NCBI GenBank assembly: GCA_946803715.1
Contig: CAMPET010000087.1
Location: 85,264 to 149,263, forward strand
DNA: 64,000 nucleotides
Reading direction: 5' to 3'
Source of the DNA: Beroe ovata
Lineage: Eukaryota; Ctenophora; Nuda; Beroida; Beroidae
Of the stretch, positions 47,501 to 62,421 are shown piece after piece. How positions within the stretch are numbered: position 1 is the stretch's first letter; each line of letters starts with the position of its first letter. The translations under genes and the position numbers were made by a program. The notes beneath the pieces were generated by a model that worked only from the letters and a program-made list of their open reading frames with translations, was not told the DNA's origin and did not search any database.

Positions 47501-50500
47501 AAAATTGCCAAAAGTCGTGTTTTGAGAAATGATAATATTATAATTCATTGCGCGTGCCAAGCCCATCACCACAGGTGTGATTAACAAGAGGGCATGGTCT
47601 CACGGTAAGTGGAAAACTAGATTCATTAGCTGTGCCAGATAAGAGATGACAAAATTATACATGAAGGGAAGGGGGGAATACCGATTTCCCTCGACACTCA
47701 TTGCGTCCATGGTGACTATTTGCGCAGCAGTTTCAGATGAAAGAACAAATTTCTCCCAGAGTCGACACGTAATAAATAGATGGTTGGAGGAGTCCTTGCC
47801 GGATGTCTCAATAATCTATATGTCGTCATGTTATACCACAAATAGAATATTCTGTGATTAATACTGTGATGGAAAAGCTTGTTGGTCGTGCGGTGAGCAT
47901 GTGGTTTCTATCATGTATAGTAATAACGTGGCTGTAGATAAGAAAACCATTCCCATATGTTATCGTCATTTTATTCAGATTCTAAGAGAAATTGCTATTT
48001 ATAGAGCAGTGAGAACACACCTAGCTTCTGAAGCTTAAAGCAAGAGAAAATAGGAGCTCCTCCTATTTCACACACAGAATGAGAAAGCGCAACGATAAAA
48101 ACTTTTTTTCTGATGTTTTTTTCGTTCTCGTATGTATAATTGGAGCAATTTTCATATGTTCAGTGATCGTTCACTGGCTGCGTGGCGCACTTGCCTAAGC
48201 TCCAGTCAGCGCAGCACAGACTTGTCTCAGATATATATAGCAGATCGTTTGCATCAGCTCTCTGCATAATGTGTGCAATAATGTGTGCAATAATGTGTGC
48301 AATAATGTGTGCAATATTGTGTGCAATAATGTGTGCAATATTGTGCGCAATATTCGGCCATCAGCTAGTGATGGATGAGATGCAATACAAGGAAACATAC
48401 ATAGCAAGGAGATATGGCAGAGTACGATATAGCAAGGAGATGTCAAATGACGATAGCAGACGATAAGATATTACGTTTATATACCGTTCAACCATCAGTA
48501 TCGCATTGGGCTCATTCTGTTCAAATGACTGAAGCAGAGTATCATATACTTGGTACCGTAATGTAAGGCTCAAGGAACAAAAATGAAACTATATGGGGCG
48601 TGGCAAAGCATCATTCACTGTGGACAAACAGAGAGGGTAAGAATAGGAATTGATCATTTTCAGCGACAGCAGAAAAAATAGACCGTCATGTGCTACAAAA
48701 GTGCAAAAGGAAACATGTATCTAGATCACAAAAATTGCTACACAATATGTCAACAAGGTTGAGGTTTCAACGTGAAAATTAGGTCAAGTCACGACCAAGG
48801 ATCGATCCCGACAGCTAAAATTAGCGTTTTTTTCCGAAACTGTTATTTTTATGAAAATGTGTGAGTACTACAACAATGACTCCTGATAAACCTATACGGC
48901 ATATCAACAAGAAAAGGAGCAACAAAATACAGGTTGCTTGAGGCTAGCTAGCACTGAGCGTAGAATAACGAAATAACGAAAACTTTATCAACCCCGAATC
49001 GATTATCAACCACCCGTTATAATCGCTCTATAAAATAAACCGCGATACAAAACAGAAGCAACTATAAAGCTTGCAACACAACGCATTATAATGATTTGAC
49101 ATTGCCGGTTGTGGAACTACAATATATCACCCAGCTTAACCCGACATGGCGTCAAGAGAACCATTACTGCACAAGCAATAACGAATGACTACCACTTCTA
49201 ACTTTGCTTCTTGTATGTCATCTTCGCGCAATTTTCTGTTAAAACTTATAGCATGCGACATTGTGAAATCACGGGATTTTTAATCGAAAAATAGATCCTG
49301 TCGAGTGTCGATTTTGCCTTTTTTGGACACTTGCACTCTCGCGGCATACATGAATTGCAAATCTACGAAAAAACGCATATCATAATTTGACAGAGCACGT
49401 TTTGAAGTGATGAAATGAAAGGACTTATTAGGAAAGGTAATGACGCCAAAACCTATGGGTCCACAATAATAGGATTAACGTAATCTTGTGGTAGCTTCCC
49501 ACGAGGCTTGACAATTCCAGCAATTGATGTTGCTATCACCAAATTAGAGCACAATGCTTATGATGGAATCGCAATATGGATCTATTCTGGATACAGCGAC
49601 TCCATATTTGCTAGACAATCATGATGAGAACACGAAAGTGATCTATTATAAGTAATGAACTTTCTAGTTACTTCAGACATGCAGATATCATGTTACCCAA
49701 AATGAAGGACGCACATGAAGAAAACATAACGTCATATGTTTACCATTCCGACTCCTTTATCAAATGGGATTGGCTACCCAAGCCACCTCATCAGGGGTCT
49801 CCCACGATATATTGGGTTGAGAATAATATGGCCATCTTCTCAAACAAAAGCAAAACAGTCGAATAATCTGAAATTGTGGGGTCGGGATCATATTATGATG
49901 AATCATGCGCTATATTAATATAGTTGAAGAAAGTAAAAACCACACTTTATAATGAGTGGTTGGGAACATTTCCCATTATCGATGGACACGAGATATGAAC
50001 AGTCTCTTAACCGTGAATGCTCAATATATCCTCATATCGTTGCAGTCCATGGTCGCAAGTCTCTAGAGGACAGATTATGGATCGATCAACCCCAGCTGGG
50101 ATCTATGTACCGCGGGCAGGGTATTTATATACTACTCGACACAGATACGGTAACGCGTGGGTGGGTACCATCATGGTCGAATCAGCACAACTTAACATTC
50201 TGCTCGCTAATAATTGAGCTTGTCTCTGTCTTATTTAATATCCGATATATTTCTAAAACTTTATCATGGAAGCTCAGAACATATTTATAAATTTTATATT
50301 TTATTAAAGACTCAGATGACCGTTCGAGGTGTTTATATATCAGCGTAGGAGGAAGGAGGCAATTAAAAATCAAGTCACTCTCAGACGAACTTTAATAATA
50401 ACCGTGACTCCGCTAGGTTCTTATATTGGCTTGCAGGTAAATGCTTAAGATACAATATAGCGATCTAAGCAACAAATGCAGTAAAGAAGTTGAGAATTGG

Positions 50501-53500
50501 AAAGTGGGGAGCTTTTTCTACATTGAGTAAATCAATTGCAAAGTAAAATACGTGAAATTATAAACCAAGATCGTCGTAAAAACTAAAGATTGATGGAATC
50601 ATATAAAGCTCAAATCCCATCCTTTTATACAATTACAGACTGCAGCAAATATCAACTTTCGGATTGACGTCCAATGCCCATGCAATTCATGAGAATGCTT
50701 TGATAATTGATTCTTAGTAAAAGTGGGCAGGACTTTGATTTTGACACGTTCATTTTACGTCAAATCTTATACGTGACCATATATATCGCTCACGTCACTT
50801 CGCGATGGAGTTACGTGGGTCCATCCGGCAGAAAAAACGTCAACGATCGAAAATCTTATGGAAGGGATTTTTTATCAATTATAATTTGTGACCTGAATTG
50901 GCACAGCGATACGTAAACAGCGGATATTGAAAATGTCAAGAAACATAGCTCAGATTTTATATAAACGCGGTGGCTACGTATTTTCCAAATTCGTGGAATC
51001 CATGCCACGAAGCCGTCTTCGAAGATGATTAAAAACCCGAAAAAGACCACCATAGTGGCTGATGATTGATTAGACTGCAATTGGCACATGTTGATGTATA
51101 CCGCGCAGAGAGTGGCTTAGCTCTTAATATATGCCATCGGTACAAAATTGAGTCAGGAAATTTACAGCTGTCTTGCATCATGTAGACCGTGAGGAAGTGA
51201 GCTAATTGAGAAATGCCACCATCGAAGGGAATTATTGCGCTCACAAAATATAAAGCTCCTTGTTAAAGTTTTAATAATTTTAATGGTTTCAAATTAAACT
51301 TATCATGATCAAGCCAACTCTCGTTACTCCATGTTATAAACAAATCAACCCCCAACAGAACTCAATCTAATGAGCGGGAGTCAGGCTAAAACGATATCCC
51401 ACTGCAAGATGATAATTAAATGCCTGTATTATAATTGCACCCTCGCCATAGTTACAACATGATAATTACATGTCTGTATAAGTTACTACTACTACAACTA
51501 GTTACCTCCGTTAAACTGCGCGGCTCGGGAAGGCAGTGTGGGAGGCGGACCTTCAGGGAATTCACCGCTAGCCGGAGTGTCCGTGAGATCGAAATCTGGG
51601 GGGGATCAAAATTAGTAGTTATACAGTTACGACAGGGGGGTATTATATAGATTAAGGATATGAGTTACAGAGAGTGGGATAAGAGTAGCACTCCGCAGGG
51701 TTGAACTATCTATAACTGATAACTGTGTTATCCGACACATAATCAATGTTTTCAAGATTATTGATGATAACCGATAGTGAATGTTTTTGCATATGATCGA
51801 TCATGATTCCACAACTGACAGGAACAGATATACTCTATAAGAATTTCCCAGAATAGGCACTGTTCTAACCGTGAGGTCGGGGCGGGAGGGGAGGGGGCGG
51901 AGACGAGGGCGTCTGCAACCTCATCTGGTACAACTGGGAGAATGTCAGCTTGTTCTTGGGCGGGAGCGGCGGTGGCTCATCCATGTCCTCGTCTTCCATG
52001 CCACTGTCAGCTTCACTCTCACTGTCCGTGTCCGTGTCGTCGCTGAAATGCGAGCTAGACGACCGGTGCGAAGTCACACTGTCGTCAACCTGTTCGTGGA
52101 ATGATCGGATTACGACCTCTCTTAGATATGAAAATTGAAACCCAAGGTCATGAGTAAGTAGGAAAGCCCCTTCGATAAGGGGTCCGGCCATCAATCTTGA
52201 TAAGGAATCAACTATTATACCACGTGCTATCTATCCAGGAAATCTCCACTCACCCAAATTCCCGTGTCTCGGTTGATGCTCGTTTGTCGGGATGGTACAG
52301 GGGGTGGTATCGCGGGGTGGTACCCCGTACCAGGACTCATCAAGGGGGAGGAGGAGGAACCACCGCCTCCCCCTGGGGTCTGGTAATCCTGGGAGAAGCT
52401 CCTGTCCAGAGACGCACAAAGGGAAGAGCCACGACTCCCTCCGTCACCTGATTAAGGAACTCCGGTTATCGGAAAAAGGAAGAGTTTTTTCCATTTGCAT
52501 TCATAGAACGCGGACACACAGTACACACGTACCGTTATGATGATCATGGTAGTGCCCAGGAGCGGACGCGTATACATGTGATTCAAACAGAGCCAGATTG
52601 GAGAACTCTCCGCTGTTCATTCCCTGGGAGGACGATGATCGCGGGGGAACGGGGGGAATTCTCGATCTAGGTGGGAGTGGCGGGGGAACCGCGCCTCCTC
52701 CCCTACTGTGCTGCCGCTCCAAACTCCCTCCCTGACTGTCCATCCTGTCGAGTCTGTGACGCTCCAAACTGCTCACGGAATCAAATCGGTCGAAGCGCGG
52801 CGGTCCTTCGACGCTGCTCAGCGACGGTCTGTTGTTGAGGAAGGCGGGGGGCGGAAGAGGCAGATCGTCCGAGAGAAGGGAGGGGTGTGGAGGAGGCAGG
52901 TCGTTGTCCTCTTCCTCAGGTATGCTGTCCGAGGAAACTGCGAGAGGGTACGCGGTGAGGTTATCATCACGTACGGTGTCTTTATTGACTAAGCGCAGTA
53001 GCTTAGTGAGCACGTGTACTTGATTTGAGCTTTATTTCCGTTTAACTATAATAAACGGGATCATGGTCTAGAAAGCTATCTTGTGGAATTGTGCTGTATT
53101 ATCATCAAAGTGCCAGTCATGCAACGATCGACATTCGACGCTTTTCAATGTCATTCTCTGATCTCAAGAATTTCTCAGTCTCAAAATTATGCTAAAATAT
53201 GATCGTTCCACCCCAGAATCTTTTTATGGTTTCTCTTGGAAAATAGTGAAGAATACCCAGAATCATGATACACATAGAAATTAGACTCACGGATTGAATG
53301 TCGTTGGTTGAAGGGCGACCACCCGAGGGGAAGTGAATCGTTATACGAGCTGGACGATTGGGAGCTGTAACTATTGCACCGTGCACTGCTCTGCTGCGAT
53401 ATACGATAATTGTTAATGACATCTCATTGAAAATATATCCCTGAAAACTGAACCCACCACGAAACTATAGTCTAGTCCGTAGATAAGTGGATGTATAAAA

Positions 53501-56500
53501 CAAGCATCAGGAACTAGACAGTCACTGTCATATCACTATCAGACAGTAAATATCAAGGAAAAAAGAATTTTGTACCTGGAAAAGGGATTGGAAGTGGTTG
53601 TCATTCATCGGTAGTGATCCATGAGATCCCTGGGATGTTATCTCATCCACTTCATAGCTGTTACACCTGGTGAAAATAGCACTGTGAGGATTATAGAAGG
53701 GGAGGGGGGATTATGGGAGGATGAAATATGGTATGGAGGACTGAGGAATGAGGGGACAGGTGGATTGAGGAATGGAAAATTGGAGGATTGAGGAATGATA
53801 AGACAGGATGTAGGGAAAGAGTGAGGAAAGGTTGGTCATGTTGCCGATAATTATCAGTGCCATCACCTTGCTTCTGCTGGATTTTGCTGCAAGCAGATAG
53901 ACATCATTTTCTGAAAAAAGAGAATTGTGTTACAATTAGCGTGTTACTATAGCGTGTTGTGTTGTGTTACTGTAGTCATGTTTGATAGAATTCAGTGAAC
54001 ATAAGCATCATATTTGATCGTTCGATCAATGAGTTACTTCCCAATCACGAATTGTCACGTATTGTCAACGTATTGTGATGTCAATCTGGATCGAATCGTG
54101 CGTCAATATTAGGTTATACCCGCTTTGACAATGCAGTTATAGTGTGTTCAATGTTACGAATGAACTCGTGATAAATTAACTGATGATCATTTGATAGCTA
54201 AGCAACATGGGTGTGGAAATTGGGCTGTCAAGGGAAAATTGAACAAGGCATACGAAACGTCAGTCGTGAAAATTGACACCAACGCAAGGGAGATAGGAAT
54301 TTAAACTCGGTGCGTTAAAAACAAGAAATTGGAAGCTATGGAAAACGATCTCAAACTTCGTGCACATTTTCTGAGAGAGTGTGTTTCTCTGATGTAATAC
54401 TGTGGTATGATAGGTATTTATCAGGAGGAGTATTATGAAAACAGACAAAATCGTCATAGAGCAATGACTTGTTTACCAAATCGATCCGCACAATAATATC
54501 ATTTGCTAACCTTAGGCAAAAAGGTCATAGGCTGTTGTACTCAGATGGACGATATCGTTAGATAACAGATAAGAAACTTGTGTCTTTAGGTTACACGTTT
54601 AAAAAATTTGGTTTAATTTTCGTCAAATGAGAAAAACGAGTTACGTGGGAAAAACTCCCATTTAATTGTTGTCTCGTTCACTGTTATAAGTCTCATTGTA
54701 AGGGTGAAGTTGAATGAATGAAATTAATCATGTCAGAGCTTATGCTAAATTTCAAATAGATCTGTCACAATAGATGGCTTCGCGATGCTATAATGCCCTT
54801 ATTTATACCTTAATCAACTGTTACTAATGAAACTGTTATAATGGAACGACAACTGACAACTGACAGCGTGAGTTTAGGGAGCATATCACTGTAATCGATC
54901 GAGGCAGTCAAAGTGACACCAAAAAGGAAACTTATGAATAAGAAGAAAAGAAGTTACAACATACAGCTTCTAAAAGTAAAACACGATTTGAATATGATTT
55001 CAATTCGATATGAAACTAGCAGAAAGTTTTGACTCAGAACTAAAGTTGAAACCTGTCAAAAAGACGTGAACACATCGGCACAGGTGTGAAGACATGAACG
55101 TTACACAGGAGAAAAGTGTCATAGGAAAGATAACCTGTCCCACCTACTGGGCGCGCGTGTCTGACGGACGCGACATTTCGAAATACGATGCCAGTAAAGA
55201 AAAATTGGAAGAATATTCCTCATCGACGAAAAGAACGGCGTTCTAAAACATTACAAACTCGGGGAGGGAGAAGGAGATAAATGTGTTGATATCAAAATGT
55301 CTAGCGTGGGTGAGGGAGGTGTGGTACCACAGATATATAATATGCGCCTGAGTGTCGGAGAATTAAATACTGGATGTTTTCATATTATATGTGTGAAAAG
55401 GAGGGTAGACAAAATGTATGCGAGGCTGAAATGGAATCCAAACTTTCAGGACACTACAAATTTGCATAATTTTCGCCGGAATTTCGCGTCGGTTCGTATC
55501 GATTTGTGCCTGGTAGAGCGAGAGTGTGTTTTCAACCCTCGTATTCGTTTTCAACAAACTTGACTTTATTCTGAGAAAAGGAGACTGATCATCTCGGATC
55601 TACTCACTTTCCGATTGGAAAATTGGTTACATCCTCCTCTGTAGAACCAATCCGGGCTTGGACTCGTGCCATGGTTTCGAGTATTTGGAAAATTGCCAGC
55701 ATCGTTTAGACACTGGTAATATTCGCCTTGTTGAATAAACTCTCGGGGTTTCTTACGAACGATAGCATTGTACTCGAACAACGACATGATGAGAAGAAAA
55801 ACACGTATGCCATAACCAGAGAAATATGTATGCATGTATGTACGCTAAATTGTATTTACTCATCAGTAATCAAATTTCCGGCAGAGTTTTGTACGCTCGG
55901 TCGCTGAAGATAGGTCATAATTCAATACACATATTATAGAATTCATTCCGAGATTCACCAAGTTTGTTATTGAGCGTAATAAATTTGGTCTTGGGTTACA
56001 GTCGGCCATTAGTGGTTGATTTTCGTCCTCGTTCGCGTGTGGTATTACCGGAATGTGCTGTCATGGGAGACGGTTATTCCCTTTAGAGATAACCGAAATA
56101 GCATTGACCTCATGGAACATGGGTTTGGTCACAAGTATGCCAAACCAATGGCATGTGTGATGTGATCGATCATGCTTTTTACTTGAACTCTAAAGAGGCA
56201 TAAAGATGCGCTAAGATACAAAACTTGTTAGAAAATAGTCAGAATGCTGCACATGAGTCATTTTGAGTGATCCATGAACTGTTTTTATCGGGAATTCTCG
56301 TTCTGATAGCGACAACCGTGTCTCCGGAATGCCAAGAATGCTGCACTGGAAGCATGAAGCGCGCGCGCAAGTGCTGCAGTGCGTCATTTCTACAAAACAC
56401 CCAAAATAATCTCGCGTGCGCGCGAGATCTCCACAATTTATATCGTCGCGCGTTCCAAAATAGCACCTCGCAAGATAGAATGGGCGTCGACATAGTGAAA

Positions 56501-59500
56501 CCTTATTTCTGGCAAGTGTCAACCTAATTAGCAGTCCCTGTTAGGGGTACTCTACGGCACCATCGAACAATTGTATGGTTTTAAATTGCTCCTTTCGGAA
56601 ATTGCAGGAAAATGAACTGATTTCAGCGAAAAATGACACTTTTCCATAGATAGGTATCGGAATTTTATCTGTAAAAGTGGAAACCTCAGTCATCATTGAG
56701 TTAAACCTTAATCTAAGCCTCACCATGTAAAAGCAAGGAATGACCCTTCACTATCAGGATTATATGCTTGCCCCATTTATTGTTGCAACGTTTGTGACAG
56801 TTCACGCATTTAATGGTGCATTGGTAGATTGTTTAAGCCAAGTACGACAAATGCATGCGTCCCAGTATATGAAGATATGAAATGATTTAGGGAGAAAGTG
56901 AAAATGTTAATAAACTTAGGTTTTTCAACAACCAGCATATTTCAAATCAGGTCTTAAGATTGTCTTAATGTCTTGACTACAGCAGATGTCGGGGAATATG
57001 TACGGACCAACATTATTCAATGTAAACCTACACTTCGATGTAAACATGAACACATTTAACACAAACATCTTTTTGTTGTGTTTAATTCTTGTACTTTTAA
57101 CAAACTATATGATTTACTGTACAAAACATTGTTTAAAGAATGCCAGGGAAAACCAGCTTTAATTCATGTGATACTCGTTGTGGAGGATAACTCATAGACT
57201 ACTAGAATTTAGCCGCTTGTTTAAAAAAGAAGTTCACAACTTGATACCCCAATTTGACCCCATTCCATTGCTTCCTCATATTATAACCGACTAAAAATTA
57301 GACTTTTAATTCATCCTCACAAGGCTGAGTGTTGTAAATATGGGTAACATATTGTATTTCTGAATCTTAAAGAATTTTCGGACAAATAAAATATTATATG
57401 TAAAGTGTAATACTACTACAACATAATATTCGGCCTAACATCGTAGTTACAGATTATATTATGCACACTAATCAGTCTATGCTTTATACAACACTATTCA
57501 GTAAGAGTAGACGAATAATGAATATGTATGTGTAAATTTAATATACTTATTGTACCCCAAGAGTGCTATTGAATCAAGCATTCCCTTGTACAAAGTTAGT
57601 GAATGTTTTGTATGAAACTACGAGTGTGAATGTGAAAAATGTAGAATATCCCTGCAAAATATTCATAATCATATGTATTTTGTCATTCATCGTACGCATG
57701 TGTTTTCAGATCGTACATTTTCACAGTAAAACTGTCAAGGATTGACTCACTATCAGAGCAAGAAAGTTCGTGTCTTAGTATAAGTTACATCCATGCTACA
57801 TTGCGAGAGTTATATCCGTCAATAATTAGACTAATTATAATTCTCTCTGATTTTCCTTCCCCGGCGCCGGGTATGATACACTCACACGAGCCTTTTTGTG
57901 ACACTTGTTGCAAGTTTTTGAGGAAAAATGAGTACCACAAATAATTATCAACGAGAATTATGATCCAAGAATGCCGTTTTTCCCACAAATAATCCAATAA
58001 TGGTATTTCCCTAGACAGCTCGTGATATGAGACGTTCGTTGTTTTTTCCGCACATTTTTCAGAAGGGAGAAGTGTTGATATACACACACAGAGCACTATA
58101 CGCGTAGTCATAATAGAATAAGAATGATGACAAGTGCAATATCTTGTTTACGAAGAAGTATGATATAGGTAAAGGGTTGCTAGTGTTTATGAAGGAGTAC
58201 TTCACAATATGAAATGTGTTAAACACCCCGCCCTGTCAAGAGATGAGTATAAGTAAGAGAGATATTCTTGTATGGGCGGGGTCAGGCAACTCTTTGAGAA
58301 ATTCAGGATTTGTATTGAGAGAGCGATACAGACCAAACTTGGTTCAGACTGTTTAATTTGCGTATGTTAGGTTACAAGACGAAAAACTCCGCAGGGAAGC
58401 GAGATAGAGCCAAAACTCGACCGGGAATCGATTCAGCGTCCAAAAATACTTGGGAATACATAGTTTTCGCATGAAAATGGCCTAAAAATTTTTCTTCGAG
58501 TTTCTGCTGTGAGCATCGGTAAAAGTGAAATGAGTGACTCCACACTTTTATACCTCGATTTCAAGGCTCTCAAACGAGGACTTTACCGGCATTGACGACA
58601 CTATTTTTTCACCAAATCATCTCTCCTACTCTCAAACTACAAGTATCAACCCTCGTTGCGATCATTTGAATTTCTTTCTCGCCGTGAAACCACGCCCAAA
58701 TGACGAATTCAAATCTGTGGGAAGCAAACACTATAAAAGAGCGAAAATCAATGAGACACACCGATCCCAAAAGCGGTCAAAAATTATTTTACAGTGGGCG
58801 CACTAGAAATAAGTGTTCCTAGCCTATTTTTTGACGTAGAATTCAAATCCGGAGGAATTTTTGAGCTATCTCATCGGAAAATTGTGGAAAATTCTAATTT
58901 CTTCTCAGGTGTGAAGTCACTCGACGAAAAACTCCGCAGGGAAGCGAGATAGAGCCAAAAGTCGACCGGGAATCGATTCAGCGTCCAAAAATACTTGGGA
59001 ATACATGGTTTTCGCATGAAAATGGCATAAAAAATTTTTCTTCGAGTTTCTGATTAGAGCATCGGTAAAAGTGAAAAGAGTGACTCCACACTTGAATCTC
59101 TGATTTCAAGGGTCTCAATGAGGGCTTTACTGGTACTGACGACACTATTTTTCCACCAAATCATCTCTCCTACTCTCACACTACAAGTATCAACCCTCTT
59201 TGCGATCATTTCGATTTATTTCTCTCCGTGAAATTCCAATTTCTTCTCAGATATGGGGTTTGAAGTCACACGACGATATCAGCTACAGAGACCGGTTAGG
59301 TATGATACCAAATACACTAAACAGTTTCTGGTACCTTTACAAAATCACAGTTACTTTGTTAACACTATTGACTATGCTAAGGGCTAATAATTCATGTCTC
59401 AATTAACTAATTGAGTAACGTGTTGCTAGGTTTATTTGATACAATCACAACTAAAACATGAGATACATAGTACCTACCTATTGATAAGACGTAGCCATAG

Positions 59501-62382
59501 CAGGAACCATTTCTGACAATATTACCTATAATTCCTATATAATTCCTATATAATTCCTATATATAATTCCTATATATTATGATGACGTGTCATTGTTATA
59601 CAACTGTCAGACTCAACTCAGACACACTCCTCGACTGCGATTCACTACTGTATATAATAACTATTTATGACTACTTCTACATAATAACCCTTGGTAATTT
59701 ATATGCCTGACTCTGTNCGATTTATTTCTCTCCGTGAAATTCCAATTTCTTCTCAGATATGGGGTTTGAAGTCACACGACGAGACCGGTTAGGTATGATA
59801 CCAACTACACTAAACAGTTTCTGGTACCTTTACAAAATCAAAGTTACTTTGTTAACACTATTGACTATGCTAAGGGATAATAATTCATGTCTCAATTAAC
59901 TAATTGAGTAACGTGTTGCTAGGTTAATTTGATACAATCACAACTAAAACATGAGATACATAGTACCTATTGATGAGACGTAGCCATAGCAGGAACCATT
60001 TCTGACAATATTACCTATAATTCCTATACATGATGACGTGTCATTGTTATAAAACTGTCAGACACACTCCTCGACTGCGATTCACTACTGTATATAATAG
60101 GTAACTATTTATGACTACTTCTGAATAATAACCCTTGGTAATTTATATGCCTGACTCTGTTATACAGTACCTAGGTTGTAGCAGTTATTAGGTATGCAGT
60201 TGATATCAATTCCTAGTGGAATGGAAACTCAGATGGTTCAATTCAATAAAACCATCATTTCACAATAAACAGTAAACAGTCGGATGACTACCGCGTACCT
60301 ACCGCGGCTATAATAATTTCACCTCAAAGAAAGTAGGAATCTTTGACTAGAGCTTCCCCCACGATGACGCTATTTCTTTCTCTAATCCTTACGACTCCAC
60401 CTCGTTTAGACCATTCTGGGTTAACTATTATACCCCCCGTATCTATCAGTATACTATGTAACTATAACTACCCATTTGTAACTATAACTACCAATTAGTA
60501 ACTATAACTACCCATTTGGGATGGAGAATCTACCATTGCAGTAGACGAATTGGGAAGAAAGGATGAGTTATCTCGCAACTCACTCTGACGTAGATATGAC
60601 GTGAATTATGAAGGAGTAGATGAACTATAACATGGATTTCAGTAAATGAGTGTAAAATATTGAATCCTAGAGAACGTGACATTTCCCCGTAGAGCTTCTT
60701 ATGATTGATCTATAACTCAAGGGGGCTAGATCGAGATTTCTATAAGAGTGATAACAGAGATCTGTAGCCAACGTTCATTCGTATGGAAATACCATCTCTC
60801 CAGATGAAAACATTGTTCATTGACCACACCTTGTATTGCTAATGCTAGTTCCCACATTAAACACAGTTCTCTATATGAACACATAGAGTTGCTATATTGA
60901 TAATTGTAGTCAAAAGTCAATCTTGCGAACAGTCGCAGAGTCTGTGTGAGTGTATTTGAGTGTATTTGAGAGTATGTGCGTATCTAACACAATCAATTTG
61001 CCCAAGTGTAATCAACTTTTTGTACTGTAATTATACGTCCAGCATTTAGACTCAAGAGTTAATCTGAGACGACAGTGTGACTTTGAGTGAGTATGAGTGT
61101 GTGTTTGTATATTGTGTATTGTATTGGAATCTTCACTAGCTGTATACTTGTGTCAAAATACAAAGGAACAAATTGAGGGTAAACGGAATTCGCGTTCATG
61201 AACGAGGCTTCTCAAACAGTCAAACGGAAAAAATACGGAATTCAAACTATCAACCCCGGAAAATAGAACGGAAAGCAAGCTTGAAGCAATTGTTCAAGCA
61301 GTTTGAAAATCATTAACTTGCATGATTCTTTACAAGCATAGAACACTGATGTTTGCTGCTAAGTGTTAATATATTGATCCCCGAGCAATTTAAAATCTAT
61401 TAAATTTGATAATTATTTGGAATATGTGTGTGGGAAAATCGGTTAAAAAACGTGACAGCAATATATTTGAGTGTTTAAAAGGTGGGGCGTCAACGAAACG
61501 TAGGGATGCCAAAGATCGACAGATAACAATATTCAGTAGGTAGGTAGCTTGTCTACAACCATTCGCGGAATGTTTAAAATTCATATTTTCATAATAGATG
61601 CATGCTTGATGAATGTTATGTGGGTGGGCAGTCAAAAGGAAAGAGTCAATTTGGAAGTTTGCCAACTGTCAAAACACTCTAACATAACAAACATCCCACC
61701 AATGGGGGAGAAAACTGCTCACGGAAACAATATCACTCACCTGAGTAAGCTGAGTGACGGGCGACACGAGGGAGGAGGGGTCTGCCTCGTTATTGATGTT
61801 CAGCATGACACTCCGGTTTACACTCAGCACAAGGGAGCTCAGTGCCTCGTGAAGATCGGTCTGGCATTGGTCCAATTCTGATCTGTGACGTCATGGGTTA
61901 GGTACAATAGAAGAATAGACAGTAGATCTGTTATGGGAGTTTGTTCGATTTGTTCGAAATCAAATAAATAAGTACTAATTCGGGATACCATTGATACTTT
62001 TAGACCTCGAATCGTGTCTATTAATCCTTCTCCTCTCCCCGGGATAATACTAGTAGACAAACTGTCACATTATGTTCCCTAGACACATTATGTTTACTAT
62101 AGACACATCATGTTCCCCCTGATCCAATAACAACTGCACACCCTGGTACAAAATGATCAGCCCCGTGTTACACCAGCTGTTAAGAGCGTTTAGTGGTGAG
62201 GTCATCAGATTCCTGGTGACCTCAGCATTCTTATCTTAACCAAATTCTTATCAATCCGTTTCTATCCACTAAGATTCTACAGCCTTCTGAACAAAAACCC
62301 ATTTTCGTGGGTATATTGTGTCTTATAACTGAAATTGTGACTTGCCAACTTTCACAGTACGTGAGGTAGTCTGTGCTTTAGG

Positions 62383-62421
<39 letters not shown>

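Larger units (their letters stand above)
53911..61740. other. 7.8-kb RAPGEF1 intron holding the alternative exon and repeats
   Basis: Contains the candidate alternative exon (55608-55787), a GC-rich patch at 56355-56450, a diverged tandem duplication (58378-59275), a near-identical duplication split by an N (59212-60160), an AATTCCTATAT repeat (about 59527-59577) and three GTAACTATAACTACC units (60459-60515). No other exon is recognised. Confidence 0.55.

Noticed and set aside
48182-48466. Open frames on both strands with MCAI or HTLL peptide repeats
   Set aside because: They come from a 12-bp minisatellite without stops in a RAPGEF1 intron.
49952-50290. 112-codon frame in the large RAPGEF1 intron
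   Set aside because: No similarity recognised and no coding-like splice context; long introns of this size yield such frames by chance.
55290-55563. 88-codon plus-strand frame starting MSSVGEGG
   Set aside because: No domain, opposite strand to RAPGEF1 and inside its intron; no supporting splice or promoter signal.
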